A DNA stretch of 64,000 bases from Adiantum capillus-veneris (lineage: Eukaryota > Streptophyta > Polypodiopsida > Polypodiales > Pteridaceae): contig CM043966.1 in NCBI GenBank assembly GCA_014529385.2, forward strand, positions 85,209,087 to 85,273,086, written 5' to 3'. Below are positions 45,650 through 57,500 of the stretch, piece after piece. The position numbers were made by a program, and so were the translations under genes. How positions within the stretch are numbered: the first letter of the stretch is position 1; each line of letters opens with the position of its first letter. The notes below the pieces were generated by a model that was not told the origin of the DNA, made no database searches, and was given only the letters and a program-made list of their open reading frames with translations.

Positions 45650-47110
45650 CATTTTAGGTCAAAAGTAAATAATCATGATTATTTATTTTTAGCTCAAAAT
45701 TGATGAAGGTTGATACCAGAGACTCTATGCATGATTACAAACATTTTTTGTGAAGGCTCATAGAATTTGGATCACAAAACATACCAAAAACTGAAGTTTA
45801 TACTGATTGTCAATAAATTGAGTTGACTTGATAAATGTTGTTCAAATTTGATGAAGTTTGACTTGAAGGCTTAGTTTGAAGTGTTCAACATGTGTGTATT
45901 GCCCACATGATAAAAAATATGCTAAAAATTGCTAGAAATAAATAATCATGATTATTTACTTTTGTCCAATTTTCTAACATTTTTGGTCAACCAAGCATAC
46001 CATAGGTTCCATCAAGTTGTATTGAACATTCATATCATATTTGGTGAAATTTGGATATGTAAAGTGAAAATTGTGGTCAGTTTTGTAAAGACAATCTACA
46101 GACACAAAAATGTTGACAAATTGAGCAAAGTTTATCCAAACTTGGTGAAACTTGGCTAGGGAGCTTAAGTTGAGTTGCTCTACCTGTTTATATCAAACTT
46201 TTGGCAAAAAGTTGCTAAAATTTTCCAAAAGTAAATAATCGGATTATTTGCATTTGCTCTAGAATTGAGATTTTTTGCACAACTGAGTATGCCACAAGGT
46301 CAAGCATATCAAGTAGACTCCGCATATCAAGTTTGGTGAAATTTGAATCACAAAAGTGAGACTTAAGCCAAATTCTAAAAAAATGAGTCTGCGGACACTA
46401 AACTTTTGATGACTTGGACAAATCTTGTTCAAACTTAGTGAAACTTGTCCAGAGACTTGAACAAGGTGTTTATATAGCAAAACAATTCAAAAAAGTGAGA
46501 AAAACTGAAACAAGAAAATAATCGGATTATTTACATTTGTCCCACAATTGAGAGTTTTTGCACAATTGAGTAAACCACCAAGTCAAGCATATCAAGTAGA
46601 CTCCACATATCAAATTTGGTAAAATTTGGATCACAAAAGTGAGACTTAAGCCAGATACTTGAAAGCAAGTCCGCGAACACTAAACAATTGATAACTTGGA
46701 CAAATCTTGTTCAAACTCAGTAAAACTTGTCTAGAGACTTCAACAAGGTGTCTATATGGCAAAATAATTCTAAAAAGTGAGAAAAATTGAGAAAAGTAAA
46801 TAATTGGATTATTTACATCTGTCCCAAATTTGAGAGTTTTTTCACAACTGAGTATACCACAAGGTCAAACATATGAAGTAGACTACTCATATCAAATTTG
46901 GTGAAATTTGGATCACAAAAGTGAGACTTAAGCCAAATTCTTGAAAACTGAGTGTGTGGACACTAAACAGTTTGGATAACTTGGACAATCTTGTTCAAAC
47001 TTAGTGAAACTTGTCCAGAGACTACAACAAGGTGTTTATATGGCAAAATAGTCCTAAAAGTGAGAAAAACTGAGAAAAGTAAATAATCAAATTATTTACT
47101 TTTCAACCCC
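45650..47110 (+). repeat. Six ~280-bp tandem repeats, each with an AT palindrome
   Basis: The core AAGTAAATAATC-GATTATTTACTT recurs at about 45664, 45941, 46230, 46517, 46798 and 47079, spaced 277-289 bp. Spacers share phrases such as CTTGTTCAAACTTAGTGAAAC and GTGAAATTTGGATCACAAAA, so they are true tandem copies. The central bases vary (CATG, CG, TG, CAA), but the arms stay complementary. Confidence 0.88.
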
Positions 47111-48040
47111 AGAGACAAGATTTTGGACTTTTAGCTTGTACAGTGTTAGAACAACATAATATAAGGCCACTACTCAAGTTTGGGCTCAATTAGATCCAAA
47201 TTAATACATGATAACTTAGTTTCCAGGTTGCAAACTAGTCCTTTAGCTCTTTGGAAGGATAGAATTTGGAAATCTCATTTGCTGACTGAGTGAGCTCAGA
47301 TTGAAGTGATATACACACAACGATCACAATAGTTAGCAAAAAATTGAGCAGTTTGAGCGAACGATCAAAACCTTGTCAAAACAGGATCGAGCATATAAAA
47401 GTACATTTCGAAATGGATTTTTAGTAAAATCAAGCCATTAGGAAAGTTTCACGCATGGAACTTGCGAATCGGGACACAAATCACATTGGATTGCAGATTA
47501 GGTTATTCAAGGCCTAGATTTTCATCATTTCAAAGGTTGCAATCAATTCCGACACTTTTGAGCTAGAGTTAATCAACTCTTGTGAGTCTAAGAGCAATCA
47601 ACTGCCAAAAGTACTTTGCAAAAAGCAGTCTTATCAAACTTGAGCAGGAGTAATTTTGCTAATCAACACCAAGATCTGCTAAGAAATAGTTCTTAGAGAC
47701 CAGGACAACATGGAGTCAAGTCGAGCTGAGAGTTCAAATGCATAAGAACCAAAGCTAACCTGTAGCAGTAGCAACACATGCACAACTGTCATAGAGTGAA
47801 TTTTGCAGCTATATGGCTATAATGGAGATAAGGTTTTGTATACAGATTCAGAAGGCCATATATATCTTATGAGTGGCCAAAGAAACATAGGAGCCACGAT
47901 TCTGCTGATCCGAGTAAAGCAAGACTCAGAGAACTCCAAGATGTTCACAGACTTCAGTGGAGCAAGGCATTGCAATCTCAAAGATGAGGTGTAGATAAAA
48001 GTGAAAAAGATGGATCCAAGTGGTTAGCTAAAAACCTGCA
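47111..48040 (+). other. 3' internal part of nested element, no gene
   Basis: Short frames only, the longest being 63 codons at 47803-47994. No domain seen and no evident polypurine tract before 48041, consistent with a deletion that removed the start of the 3' LTR. Confidence 0.5.
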
Positions 48041-48589
48041 CCATTGCAACCACAGGTAAGAGCTCTACGCATTGATGTAAATCATAGCTTTTGGCATTGC
48101 CAACCCGTGGCCCAATTTCATCATAAGTAGAAATATAAGCTAGGAAATTACAAAATAAGCATAGGCGAGGTATTGGGGCATCATTGCTAAGCATTTAGAT
48201 GCATTCGGGGTCAAAAACGACTAGGTCAAAATCTCACTGCTGTTAATAACCGCAATTTTTGCACTTCATTGATAGTGAGATTTGAGACCATAAGGATTTG
48301 TGCTTAGGTATTATATACTTGTCCTAGAAGTTTCATAGCATTAGGATGTCGTGATACTGTAACGGTCATGTTTTGTTTGCCAATTAGTGACTAGCTTTTG
48401 ATGACTTAGGTCATTTGAGTGTAGCTTGTGTTAGATGCGAGTTGCCATGTTGTTTTTCAGGAGATTGACACTCTCTTGTATCCTCCATGTACTAGTCGAG
48501 TCAGCTTCGTCCCATGGATTGACAATTATGTTTGTGATTCTTGCTATGTTTGCAATAAGATAAGAGAGAGGTTAGAAAACCCATCCATA
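48041..48589 (+). repeat. 3' LTR of nested element, 5' part missing
   Basis: Matches only the last ~560 bp of the left LTR, starting at ATTGCAACCACAGGTAAGAG. The upstream 450 bp, including the TATA region, are absent and replaced by unrelated sequence. Confidence 0.85.
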
Positions 48590-48594
48590 GTAGT

Positions 48595-49772
48595 GGATAG
48601 TTGTCCCTGATGGTAGCAGCATTTACATGTTTGAGGTTCACATAGACCCGTAACTTTCCATTCTTTTTGGGTACTACTACAATTAGGGACACCCAATCGG
48701 TGTGTTTAATCTCGTAGATAAACTCCGCATCCTTGAGCTTGTCTATCTCTTCCTTAATTTTTTTTGGCAAAAGTCTCATTGTACGTGTAACGACGTTGTC
48801 TATGCGGTTTGGCATCACTTTTAAGGGGTATCATGTGTTGACAGATCTCTGGATCTATTCCCTTTAGGTATTTGTATGACCATGCAAACACATCTTTATA
48901 TCGTCGGAGTATTGCTGTCAATAGTTGTTTTTCTTCTTCCGTGAGGTCCGTGGCAATGTATGTCGGCTAAGGTTCCACGCTTGGTTCTACTAGATTTATA
49001 CATTTGGCTTTTTCAGGCCCATCATATGAGGTTCCAAGCTCCTTTGGGCTTCTGAACTACATTTTTTTTTGTCTTGAATAGTATACCTTTTGTAGTGGGA
49101 AGGTGCATCAAACTTATCATCATCTGATTCATCGTCAGCTTCCAACTCCGTTGTCCAAACTTGTTTCAAAGTTCATATTTAATTCATTGTATTTGTGTTT
49201 GCGCTCTGTTTTGATAAATTTGTTAACTTTTCAGATATATTTTTTGCTTGTGATTTTTTTTTGCTTTTCTTTTTTAAGTTTTTTTCTGTTGCATTGGGTT
49301 TCATGAACCTCTTCGATATCTCATCTTTAAGGCAACCAGTTGATTCGACAAGCGTCAAATACTGCGTTTTGTTGTTTAAAAGAGGTACATAATTTTCTTT
49401 TCTTTTATTTTGTTTATTCATGCGTCCATTCAGATATATGCATTGTCTTTGTGGTTTTTGGTTTGGAATATCATAATAGATTGCTTGTCAATCCCTCTGT
49501 TGATGTCCTTGTCTGAGCTACTAGAAATCTCGTCGTCTGTGTTGTCTTATAAAGGCTTGTCAGGGGAGTCTTGGAATGCTTCTTCATCAGTTTGATCAAG
49601 GTCCTTTATGGAGATCTCATCCACTATGCCTCAACAATTTGTAACTCTCTCCATGTCAGGTACTTCTGATCTTGATTTTGGATTTAAGAAGACACTCATC
49701 ATCTAGAATGGAATGATATCATATCCTCCTCATCACAGAATTTAGTTAGTGTCACCTCATTCACACACACAT
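48595..49772 (-). pseudogene. Ty3-type pol fragment: N-terminal reverse transcriptase
   Basis: Minus strand. Near 48930-48830 the sequence encodes the conserved block before RT (an F-A-W-S-Y-K segment followed by GIDPEICQHMIPL), then KIKEEIDKLKDAEFIY, VVVPKKNGKLRV and AATIRDNYPL up to the insertion of the nested element at 48590. Upstream (49421-49179) is a Lys/Asn-rich stretch. At 49772 the frame was interrupted by the 49773-56368 element, and the protease part resumes at 56374. Several stops and frame changes mark it as dead. Confidence 0.8.
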
Positions 49773-49949
49773 TCCAAGGCCTAGGGTAACTGAACATCGG
49801 ATCCTCCTCCCTACCACCCCTTATATAGGCCTAGCTCCTAGCTCTTGCCCTAAGTGGATCCCCAGTCCGCACTGGTCCAGTCTAGGCCCTTGGCCTAGGT
49901 CCCTGACCCCCTAGGTTGGGCCTTGCCCCGTAGGACCCTTGTCCTGACA
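49773..49949 (-). repeat. 3' LTR of the LARD-like element
   Basis: In sense begins TGTCAGGACAAGG and carries GGCCTATATAAGGGG (TATA box). It ends ...GGCCTTGGA rather than CA. About ten differences from the other LTR by eye. Confidence 0.88.
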
Positions 49950-49964
49950 TTACTCCCCCCTTAA
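49950..49964 (-). promoter_or_regulatory. Polypurine tract of the LARD-like element
   Basis: In sense CTTAAGGGGGGAGTA abuts the TG start of the 3' LTR. Confidence 0.8.
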
Positions 49965-52501
49965 GGAAGCGTTTTCGTCCTCACACAAGTTGTAATATCT
50001 TCTTAAGAATACTGATGTTTTCTGTATTGATGTCCCATACGTGAGCCAGCTGTCTGTATGACCGATAATTGGTGCAGTGAGGAGGTTCAATGAAACCAAG
50101 AGCAACATCTTGATTTTCAACATGGTTGTCCTTTTGCAGCCACTTGGGTGTAAATGGTGACTCCATTTATAACTCACTTGAGTATTGTAAAGGAGTAACC
50201 ACAACTAAGAGTTTTCCAAAGGCATAACTAGTTTTCAGATCTTCTGAAGGTACTAAAATAATGCAAGGAAACCTTGGCGTAATTTTCCATGCAGTTGTGA
50301 GAAAGATTTCCTACTCGCATGAGTATCTTGAGTATCTTGAAAAGTTCATAGATAGGGAGTGTCCTCTTGTTAGAATTCTGAATAGTTTGGAACACAAAGA
50401 ATTACATGTTCATCCCTAATGAAGGTTACTTGCCAACATACTTTGTCAGCACACCTGGTAAGTCCTTGACGTATGAAACTACTGAAACAATCTCCAACCC
50501 CACCACAACAGGTGTTCAGAGTTGAAAATCGTACTTAAGAAAATTCTAGAATAGGGAGAAAATCATCTATTCAGAAATGCGTTGTGCTAACGTATGCTCT
50601 AAGCAGATCCTTTAGCAAAAGAAATATTTGTAAGTTGCCAATCCAACACGAGATGAATAGCAACAGTAAGAGTGAGGTGTTGTTCCCCAACCACTTATAG
50701 ACAGTCTTCCCTGACTGTGAAAAAACTAGGACTCAATCATTGAGTATCCAACCATATATTTTATATGGAGTGAAAACAACCAACTAGGTTGAAAGAGGGT
50801 GGACTAGAGTAAGCTCCTAGAGTTTAGACCATCCAACCCATAGACACCCATCCTGAGCCAGTGCCTTGTATGGCAGGGTGTAAACTCATAATAAACTTGT
50901 AGGAGAGATTGCACATGCAGTGCAAAAAAGGTGCAGAGAGAATAAATGTCCATGAATTGGCTTGCCGCTCCAAATAAATCAGTGTTAAACACTAGGGCCC
51001 ATAACACCTAGTGTGCATGCATTTAACACAAATTTATCCAAACCGCAATTTCATGGACGAGACTTTCCACTGTACGTAAGTGAAAGCCTTTCAACAAGAG
51101 TTGGACCATAACAGAACGTGAAAGCTTAGTTTCACCTAGGTACCACCCATGAGACATTCTCAGTAACTTAGCATACCTGGCTATATGTAGAAACGATCCT
51201 CCGTTAAGGTGGTTTCACAGCACTTGTCATCGCAACAAGTCTGTATTGAGTACCCGACGATTTCTGGCCACTAAAATTGTTCTTGATACGGTGTGCTCCA
51301 AATGGTCTAATAAACGGATGCGACCAGCACGTAGGGACTTCATTGCGACACATCATTAAGAATTAGGTGCCAATGTCAGTCCCAGAGACTCATATTCATC
51401 ACATGTGGAATATGTCTCAAAGGAGGATGGCCGAAAAAGCGACATCCATCAAGTACAAGATGTACTTGTGTGTGGAGGAACTACAAAACACTCCGCGACA
51501 AGAGTGAGAGGGAACCTCATTCTCTTGCTCCACACTGGTTAAACCGAACTCCTTGAGTTCCTAGACCATGTTGTATCCCATGTGACAACATGTGCCAAAT
51601 TGAACCCTACAAGTAGGTTCCTAACAGCATAAGACAGAAAGATAGATTGGACACTTGGCCCAAAATACTTTGTGTCGACATGCCCTTGGCATGGCTCTGT
51701 AACATTCAAGTGTACTTAGATGTCTTGAAAAACCAAACAAAGCATACTAAAACTGGAATAACACCAAATCAATAGATGCGTACCTGGAGATTTGAACGTA
51801 ATGTACACTTACCGGTATTCAAATGGAGAGGAACACGTCGTCCACATGTGAAAAAACAAGCAACATTGCACTAGAAACCATGGGTGTTGCCGTCGCAATC
51901 CAAACCCGTTGGGTAGAAGTTACGTAGTCAAACGCCCTGGGAAGATCCTTTGTAGAACCGCGCAACTAGCAGGTAACAGTAACCAACATAGTCAACTGTG
52001 TACAAAATGATTGGAATCAACTTGAAAAATGCATCTGTCCGCTACCACGTTTGGTAGATTGCAGAATTCTTTCCTTGAAAGTATAACTGGAGAGATCAAC
52101 TGTGATCCTCAATGCAGATCAAATTGTGATCCTTAATGCCTATGGGGTGATGTAACAATCACCCGCCGGGTCTTACCCCAAAATAGTATGTCCATAGACA
52201 CTCCATAGTGCTATAAAGAGAGCAAGAGACCCACACAAGTGAACTGTTGATCTCTTAGGGACAGCCATGCTGTCACAACTGATTGCTGCATCTATACTCC
52301 GTGGTAGAGAACAATTGGTGTGAGTTTAAGATTATCAAAAACTCTCTTGAACGTCGCACTAAAAACATGTAGTGCAAAAATGACACCCTAAACATCCGTA
52401 ATGACAAGACGCTTGCTTGCCAATTAACATCAATGGGTACTCTACTAGGTAGAGCTGTTCGATCTTGAGAACAATCATCCAAGGATTACCAACAAGTGGA
52501 T
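49965..52501 (-). other. Internal noncoding region of the LARD-like element (3' half)
   Basis: Scanned in both strands: only frames below 85 codons, no gag, RT or integrase motif. Composition is even and not obviously repetitive. Confidence 0.6.
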
Positions 52502-52506
52502 CGTAC

Positions 52507-53279
52507 TGTTAAGTATGGAGCCTGATTTACCCTTGTAATTTTCTGTGGTAAAAACGCACATTTGTAAGGCCCCCATTATGAGGAGAAGCCATCGTGCGTG
52601 AAGGAAAATCACTCACCGGAAACCAAAATTTTCACGGACAAGAATCAGGGGCAACTTTAAAGGCCTCGCCCCCGAGACTTTTTTTTTCGCCGGAATATTA
52701 TGGCCGGACGGCGGCCGGAAAGTGGTCGGAAAACAACCGGTCGGTTGGCTGGTGGCAGGTAGTCAATGGCCGATGGCCGGTGGTCGGAAGTCAATGGCCG
52801 GTGGCCGGTGGTCGGAAGTCAATGGCCGGTGGCCGAATTCAAAAGAGGACTTGTCTTCTCAAGGCCGGCCACACATGGGCGGATTGGAGGGTCCGATTTG
52901 GACTTATTCGCACAAGGGCGGCTACACATGGCTGTCTCTCATAAGAGAGGGCATCCCTTTTGGCCTATAAAAGGAGGCCATTTCTACACACATTTCATAG
53001 TGTGAAGTTGATGCAACAAGGTGAGTGTGAGGTGGTGAGAGTGAAGCAAGGCGGGAGCTCCATTAAGGGTATAATCCCTTTGTAAACTACTTCTTGTTTT
53101 GAAGTACTAAAGCCATTGAGTGGCTGCTTTCCCGTGGACGTAGCCCACATTGGGTGAACCACGTATATCGTGTGTACTCTCTCTCTCTCTCTACTCTATA
53201 ATCTCGTGTATATAAATCTGTCTCTCTCCATTAAGTAATCTACTCAATTATCTATTTAGCTACGTCTTATTTCCTAACA
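52507..53279 (+). mobile_element. Solo LTR, copia-like, 773 bp
   Basis: Termini TGTTA...TAACA with perfect 5-bp duplication CGTAC at 52502-52506 and 53280-53284. A TATA box TATAAAAG is at 52966-52973. The 3' part has the phrase CCCGTGGACGTAGCCCACAT followed by GAACCACGTATATCGTGTG, which is typical of the R-U5 region of plant Ty1/copia LTRs. No second LTR or interior is present, so it arose by LTR-LTR recombination. Contains three GGCCGGTGG-type repeats (about 52760-52830). Confidence 0.92.
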
Positions 53280-53284
53280 CGTAC

Positions 53285-55950
53285 TCTAGATTAAACAATG
53301 GCTCTTAGCCACCGTGTGTGGCTCATAGCCCTCATGGCAATTAGTGGTCAATCATCGAAACGATGAAGATTAATGTGGATGGCATTTTGCCCAATTACTA
53401 GCTGAGAGTTAGAGCATCTTGGCTTAGGAGGACTCACTAGTGAAACATGTAGCAAAAGCTTCTTAGAAAGTATGCAGTATTCTTCGAGAGAAATAAGAAA
53501 GAGAGATAAGAAGAGCATGCTGGCTGAGGAAATTTCCTTCAGTGATGAGCTTGTATAAGTTGTGCCCAATCCGTGTCCTCTGACGCATCTTATGTCGGAG
53601 TTGCAGTGGTTGCCTATATAACACTGTCATCCAGAGAGGAAAGAGAAAAAACAAGTGTTTCCTTGCCCCACTTACCATGTAGGGGGTCGTGACTTTACAA
53701 AATGACTTAACATGGAACTTCGCATGTGAAATAAGTCCAAAGTTGAGGTTGTGTTTAGTGGTGTTGTAAACAATTCCTTTTTTTGTCTGTGCGTGACATA
53801 TTTTCAAGTGTGATAGCGGAAGCATAATCTCTAAAGCGGTGGAATTCATGCCACCTGGTTAGGATGCCTTGCATGCATATTTTTAAGCCCTTGGTGAGAG
53901 TGATGGCCTCAAACATGAGGGCCAAAACCATCAGTGCCTTGCACAGTCTAAACGGGTAGGGATTCTGTGAGCTAATATTCCCTGTTTTGCCAGCTACCCG
54001 AATCCTTGCTTCCTATAAAAGTGCCAAAGCACTTTGCTTTGCACAATGACAGTAATTGCCAAGTAAGGTGTAAACAGTGAAAAACAAGAAAAATTTAAAC
54101 TTGGCTAACCTGGTTGTTGCTGTAACCCCTTGGCCCAATATTCCGTGGAAGAAAAGTCGCTTAAAAATGGCGCATAGCCATATCTGCTGCACTAGTGGGA
54201 GATGTCGTATGTACAGATACATCCCTTGTATCATATACGTTCGTTACTCACGTAATTAAATAACATGAGTGCTCATAGCTAACAACTACTCTTGGTGACA
54301 CACATGTGTGCGAGCATAAAAAGATTGACCTTGTCAAGATTTCATAGGGAAATGGCCTTGCCAAATTTTGCGACGGATTGAGAATCCTTCTGGAATCCTT
54401 GCTTTTTCCCTTACGTGATAGGTAACCTTGCCTTGTTGGAACCTTGTTCCGTGGTGAAAACATGATGGAAGTACCATTGTGCAGCTTATGACGTTGGTAT
54501 ACCGAAAGTAGTTTCCACCAATGTGGGTTTGTCGAGTAAAATGACGTACCCAAGGCATATAAACATTTACCTTAAGGGCACCAAGAAAGTTAAACAAAAA
54601 AAATTAGTTGGCCATGCCAACATCTGTACCCTACCCATTGTAGGCATTGCATGTACTTTCATGAATGCAATTGGATAACAATACCAATTGGTACAACCTC
54701 GAAACCATTAACCATTCGTTAACCATTCATGCATGTTTTTCATGAAAACATTAGTCAAATACAGAAATTGGAAACCTTATTGAGATACGTACCTCCCTTG
54801 CATGTCAAATTTAATTAGTGGTATTTGGATGAATCTTCCAATCCTATGACAAGCTGGTCATTTGTTACTTATGTGTAGATTGGTTCCCAAAACCGAGGAG
54901 CTTCCTTGCCACATGACTGGCATCCGAATATCTGATTACATGTGATTGACAGCTTCTGAACACGAGGTTGATTCCATGGTCATGATGTCCTGACATCATG
55001 CCAATGGATTTGCAAAGTAGAATTAGCCGTCTACTTCATGATGTATTTACTGCAGGCTATACGTAGTTACATTCGATGATGTATTTGCTTGCCCTCCTTC
55101 TTTGAAATGCTGCAGATTCGCCCTCCGTGCTATCCATGTCCTTGCAAAATGCAAAAGATGAAAATTAGCCGTGCTAATTACGCTATACATCAAAGCTCTG
55201 CCAATCCATAATTTCACCCGTCCAAATACACCGCTTGAACGTAATCGTCTCCTTGAAAACGTCGTAGATGACTTGATCTTCTCGAAGAAACAAGGACTAA
55301 TAGATACTTAGCCGTTGTAAGCTAACCTTGACCCACGTCTGCAATTTCTGCAATTTTGGAGAATCTGCAAAAAATTGACGGCCTGTCGAAGACTTTCTCG
55401 GCCCCCTGTCGACGAGGTTACGTCCCACCTTGGCTGACAACCAGGTGAAAAACTGTGTACGCTGTGCACGGGGTGTGTGTCGGGGTGGGCATTTACCCTT
55501 GTCCAAATTATGGAGTAAAGTGTCCAAGGCCCAAAGCCTTAGGGCGTTTACAAGTGGGAAAGAAAACAAAGGCACGGTCGGCTATGGCAGCCAACAGCGC
55601 CGCGAGAGGCTCGGGAGGAGATGGCGGCCCTTGTGATGCCTGCCGTGCTTGGTTGCAGTGGCGTGAATTGCCCACTGGCTCAACGCGAAGCCTTCAAGCC
55701 CTCCCACATAGCCTATGGTGGAGGTCAATAGCCCGGCTCCCTTCGCCCTAAGAGGCTCTGCCTACGGGTCCTTCCTCTTGGCTTCTTCCTGTGTGGGAGG
55801 TCGATAGCCCGGCTCCCTTCGCCTCAAGAGGCTCTGCCCACGGGTCCTTCCTCTTCGGCTTCTTCCCCGCCTAAGCAGCCATGCCCGCCATGTTGCATGA
55901 GCATGCTAAGAAAGACCACGCCCTCCTCCTTCTTTCCTAGAACAGCCTGA
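53285..55950 (-). other. Internal noncoding region of the LARD-like element (5' half)
   Basis: No recognisable coding region. The longest minus frame (53849-53463, 128 codons) has no known motif. From about 55400 to 55950 the sequence becomes GC-rich. Confidence 0.55.
55721..55866. repeat. Tandem duplication, 76-bp period
   Basis: GAGGTCAATAGCCCGGCTCC and GAGGTCGATAGCCCGGCTCC start the two copies (55721 and 55797). Confidence 0.9.
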
Positions 55951-55963
55951 GGCTCTGATACCA
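55951..55963 (-). promoter_or_regulatory. Primer-binding site (tRNA-iMet type)
   Basis: In sense TGGTATCAGAGCC, one base after the 5' LTR; the standard initiator-Met site of plant LTR elements. Confidence 0.92.
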
Positions 55964-55964
55964 C

Positions 55965-56368
55965 TATAAGGCCTAGGGTAACTGAACATCGGATCCTCCT
56001 CCCTACCCCCGGGGCAGTCAATTTTTAGAATGTGTATGATATCACGTGAGTTAACCGGAGAGGATTATTAAAAGACCAAAATGTATACTTTTATGTATAC
56101 ATTAGAGGGGGGTGGGGGTTTTTTAAATAGGCTCATAGTGTAAGTATAGTATGTATATTGGGGTATTATTAATTACTTCGTGAACGCACGTGATATAGGG
56201 ATATTTTGATAAGTGACTGCCCCGGGTCCCTACCGCCCCTTATATAGGCCTAACTCCTAGCTCTTGTCCTAAGTGGATCCCCAGTCCACACTGGTCGAGT
56301 CCAGGACCTTGGCCTAGGTCCCTAACCCCCTAGGTTGGGCCTTGCCCCGTAGGACCCTTGTCCTGACA
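55965..56368 (-). repeat. 5' LTR of the LARD-like element, split by a MITE
   Basis: Ends ...GGCCTTATA in sense. 404 bp long; removing 56008-56234 (MITE plus one duplication copy, 227 bp) leaves 177 bp, the same as the partner LTR. Confidence 0.9.
56008..56226. mobile_element. 219-bp MITE, hAT-like
   Basis: Terminal inverted repeats CCCGGGGCAGTCA / TGACTGCCCCGGG and an 8-bp target duplication TCCCTACC (56000-56007 and 56227-56234). 8-bp duplications are the rule for hAT transposons. AT-rich interior with no coding. The pre-insertion site is preserved in the other LTR (CTCCCTACCACCCC near 49806). Confidence 0.93.
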
Positions 56369-56373
56369 CACAT

Positions 56374-57220
56374 CAAGGGTGGCCAGTATTTGCTTCCATC
56401 CAAAAGGTTCAAACATCTCTTCCAAAAAAGGCTCTGGTACATATGCCTTGTCTTGTACTAATCTATCATGAATACAATCCTCTTTTTTCAAACTCCCACC
56501 CTCAGAAGCTCCACACATCCAAATGTGCACTTTGTTTTGCAACCAAGCAGGTATTTCTCCTTCTTGATCAGTTGTAGAGTTTAACTCTTCTCCTAGGGTT
56601 CATGCTACATCTCTATAACTATGATCGTTGACACTGATCTTTGTAGTGACATCCTTGTGTCTTAAGTAGATATATTCAAAGCCCCAATCTTGTACCATTT
56701 TGAGTTGACACATGAATGGTTTGCCCAATATAATATCAAAACTACTTCTCTCATCAAAATTCATAATAGCAAAGGTGTGTTCATATGCTATTCCACAAGA
56801 GGTTACTACGGTTTGCTCCAAAATACCAATAGGTCTCTCCAGGTACCCATATGCTAATTGTAGTTTCATTCAGGTTATCCTTAGAGCAGGCTTTCTCCAT
56901 TTTTCCCATATTGCCTTGGTTGCTATGAAAATTTTGGCTCCACTATCTAATATAGCAACCGTTTTAACTCCTTTGTATTCTACAGGCAAGGGAGCGTTCC
57001 CTTCTTCTCTTTCACAGTAGTCTCCCAGCTTATTCACTGGTACTGGCTCGGTTTTAGTTTGTTTCGAGGTATGGTTATTTGGTGTTTTTGGAGAAACGAT
57101 TGGTGAAATTACAAGCACTATATTCTCCAAATTTTTTTCCACCTCTTCCCAAAGATGAGGTCTTACATGTAGTAACTCAGATAGAGTTAGTGTACAATGG
57201 ATAGGGACAACATCAGTCAT
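56374..57220 (-). pseudogene. Ty3-type aspartic protease region
   Basis: Minus strand. TVAILDSGAKIFIATK at about 56960 holds the D-S-G-A catalytic triad, and FDIILGKPFM at about 56720 the second hallmark (I-L-G-x-P-F). The two halves are in frames that break at 56870. The tail EPFLEEMFEPFGWKQILATL runs to the insertion site of the LARD-like element at 56373 and continues in frame at 49772. The upstream part (57220-57050) is a linker. Retropepsins cut the gag-pol polyprotein; this copy is broken. Confidence 0.82.
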
Positions 57221-57276
57221 GAAGAGTTTTGGTGTCCATCATCTTAGGATCCGATTTCCATTGAGATGGTACTTTC

Positions 57277-57500
57277 CTAACTTCTGATCTTGTTTCATGG
57301 TTGCCAATGAACGAGGGTAAAGTTTTCAAAGACCGAGGTTTGCTATCTTCCGACATTTTTGTACCTGCATCACCATATGAACGAGGGTAAAGTTTCCTAA
57401 CTTCTATTCTTGTTTCATGGTTGCCAATGAACGAGGGTAAAGTTTTCAAAGACCGAGGTTTACTATCTTCCGAAATTTCTATACATGCATCACCATATAG
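57277..57500 (-). repeat. 120-bp tandem duplication in gag-pro linker
   Basis: CTAACTTCTGATCTTGTTTC (57277) and CTAACTTCTATTCTTGTTTC (57397) begin the two copies. 120 is a multiple of three, so the protein repeats SKPRSLKTLPSFIGNHETR. Confidence 0.9.

Larger units (their letters stand above)
43976..48589 (+). mobile_element. Non-autonomous LTR element nested in Ty3 pol
   Basis: Flanked by GTAGT on both sides (43971-43975 and 48590-48594). The left LTR starts TGTCAACTGAG and ends CATCCACA (44991); the right end is CATCCATA (48589). A primer-binding site follows the left LTR, so the element runs on the plus strand. The 3-kb interior has no RT, integrase or gag, but six palindrome-bearing tandem repeats. 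It interrupts the reverse transcriptase of the host element between the conserved N-Y-P-L segment and the motif A segment. Confidence 0.9.
49773..56368 (-). mobile_element. LARD-like LTR element with 177-bp LTRs, no coding capacity
   Basis: 5-bp target duplication CACAT at 49768-49772 and 56369-56373. LTRs are 49773-49949 and 55965-56368; the latter is 177 bp once a 219-bp MITE and its 8-bp duplication are removed. Minus sense is fixed by a tRNA-iMet-type primer-binding site next to the right LTR and a polypurine tract next to the left LTR. The roughly 6 kb interior contains no gag or pol; it carries a copia-like solo LTR and a GC-rich tract with tandem duplications at the 5' end. Confidence 0.92.

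Noticed and set aside
55455-55751. GPCDACRAW segment as a possible LOB-type zinc motif
   Set aside because: Only one C-x-x-C pair; the rest of the LOB block is missing and the DNA is the GC-rich leader of a noncoding LTR element.
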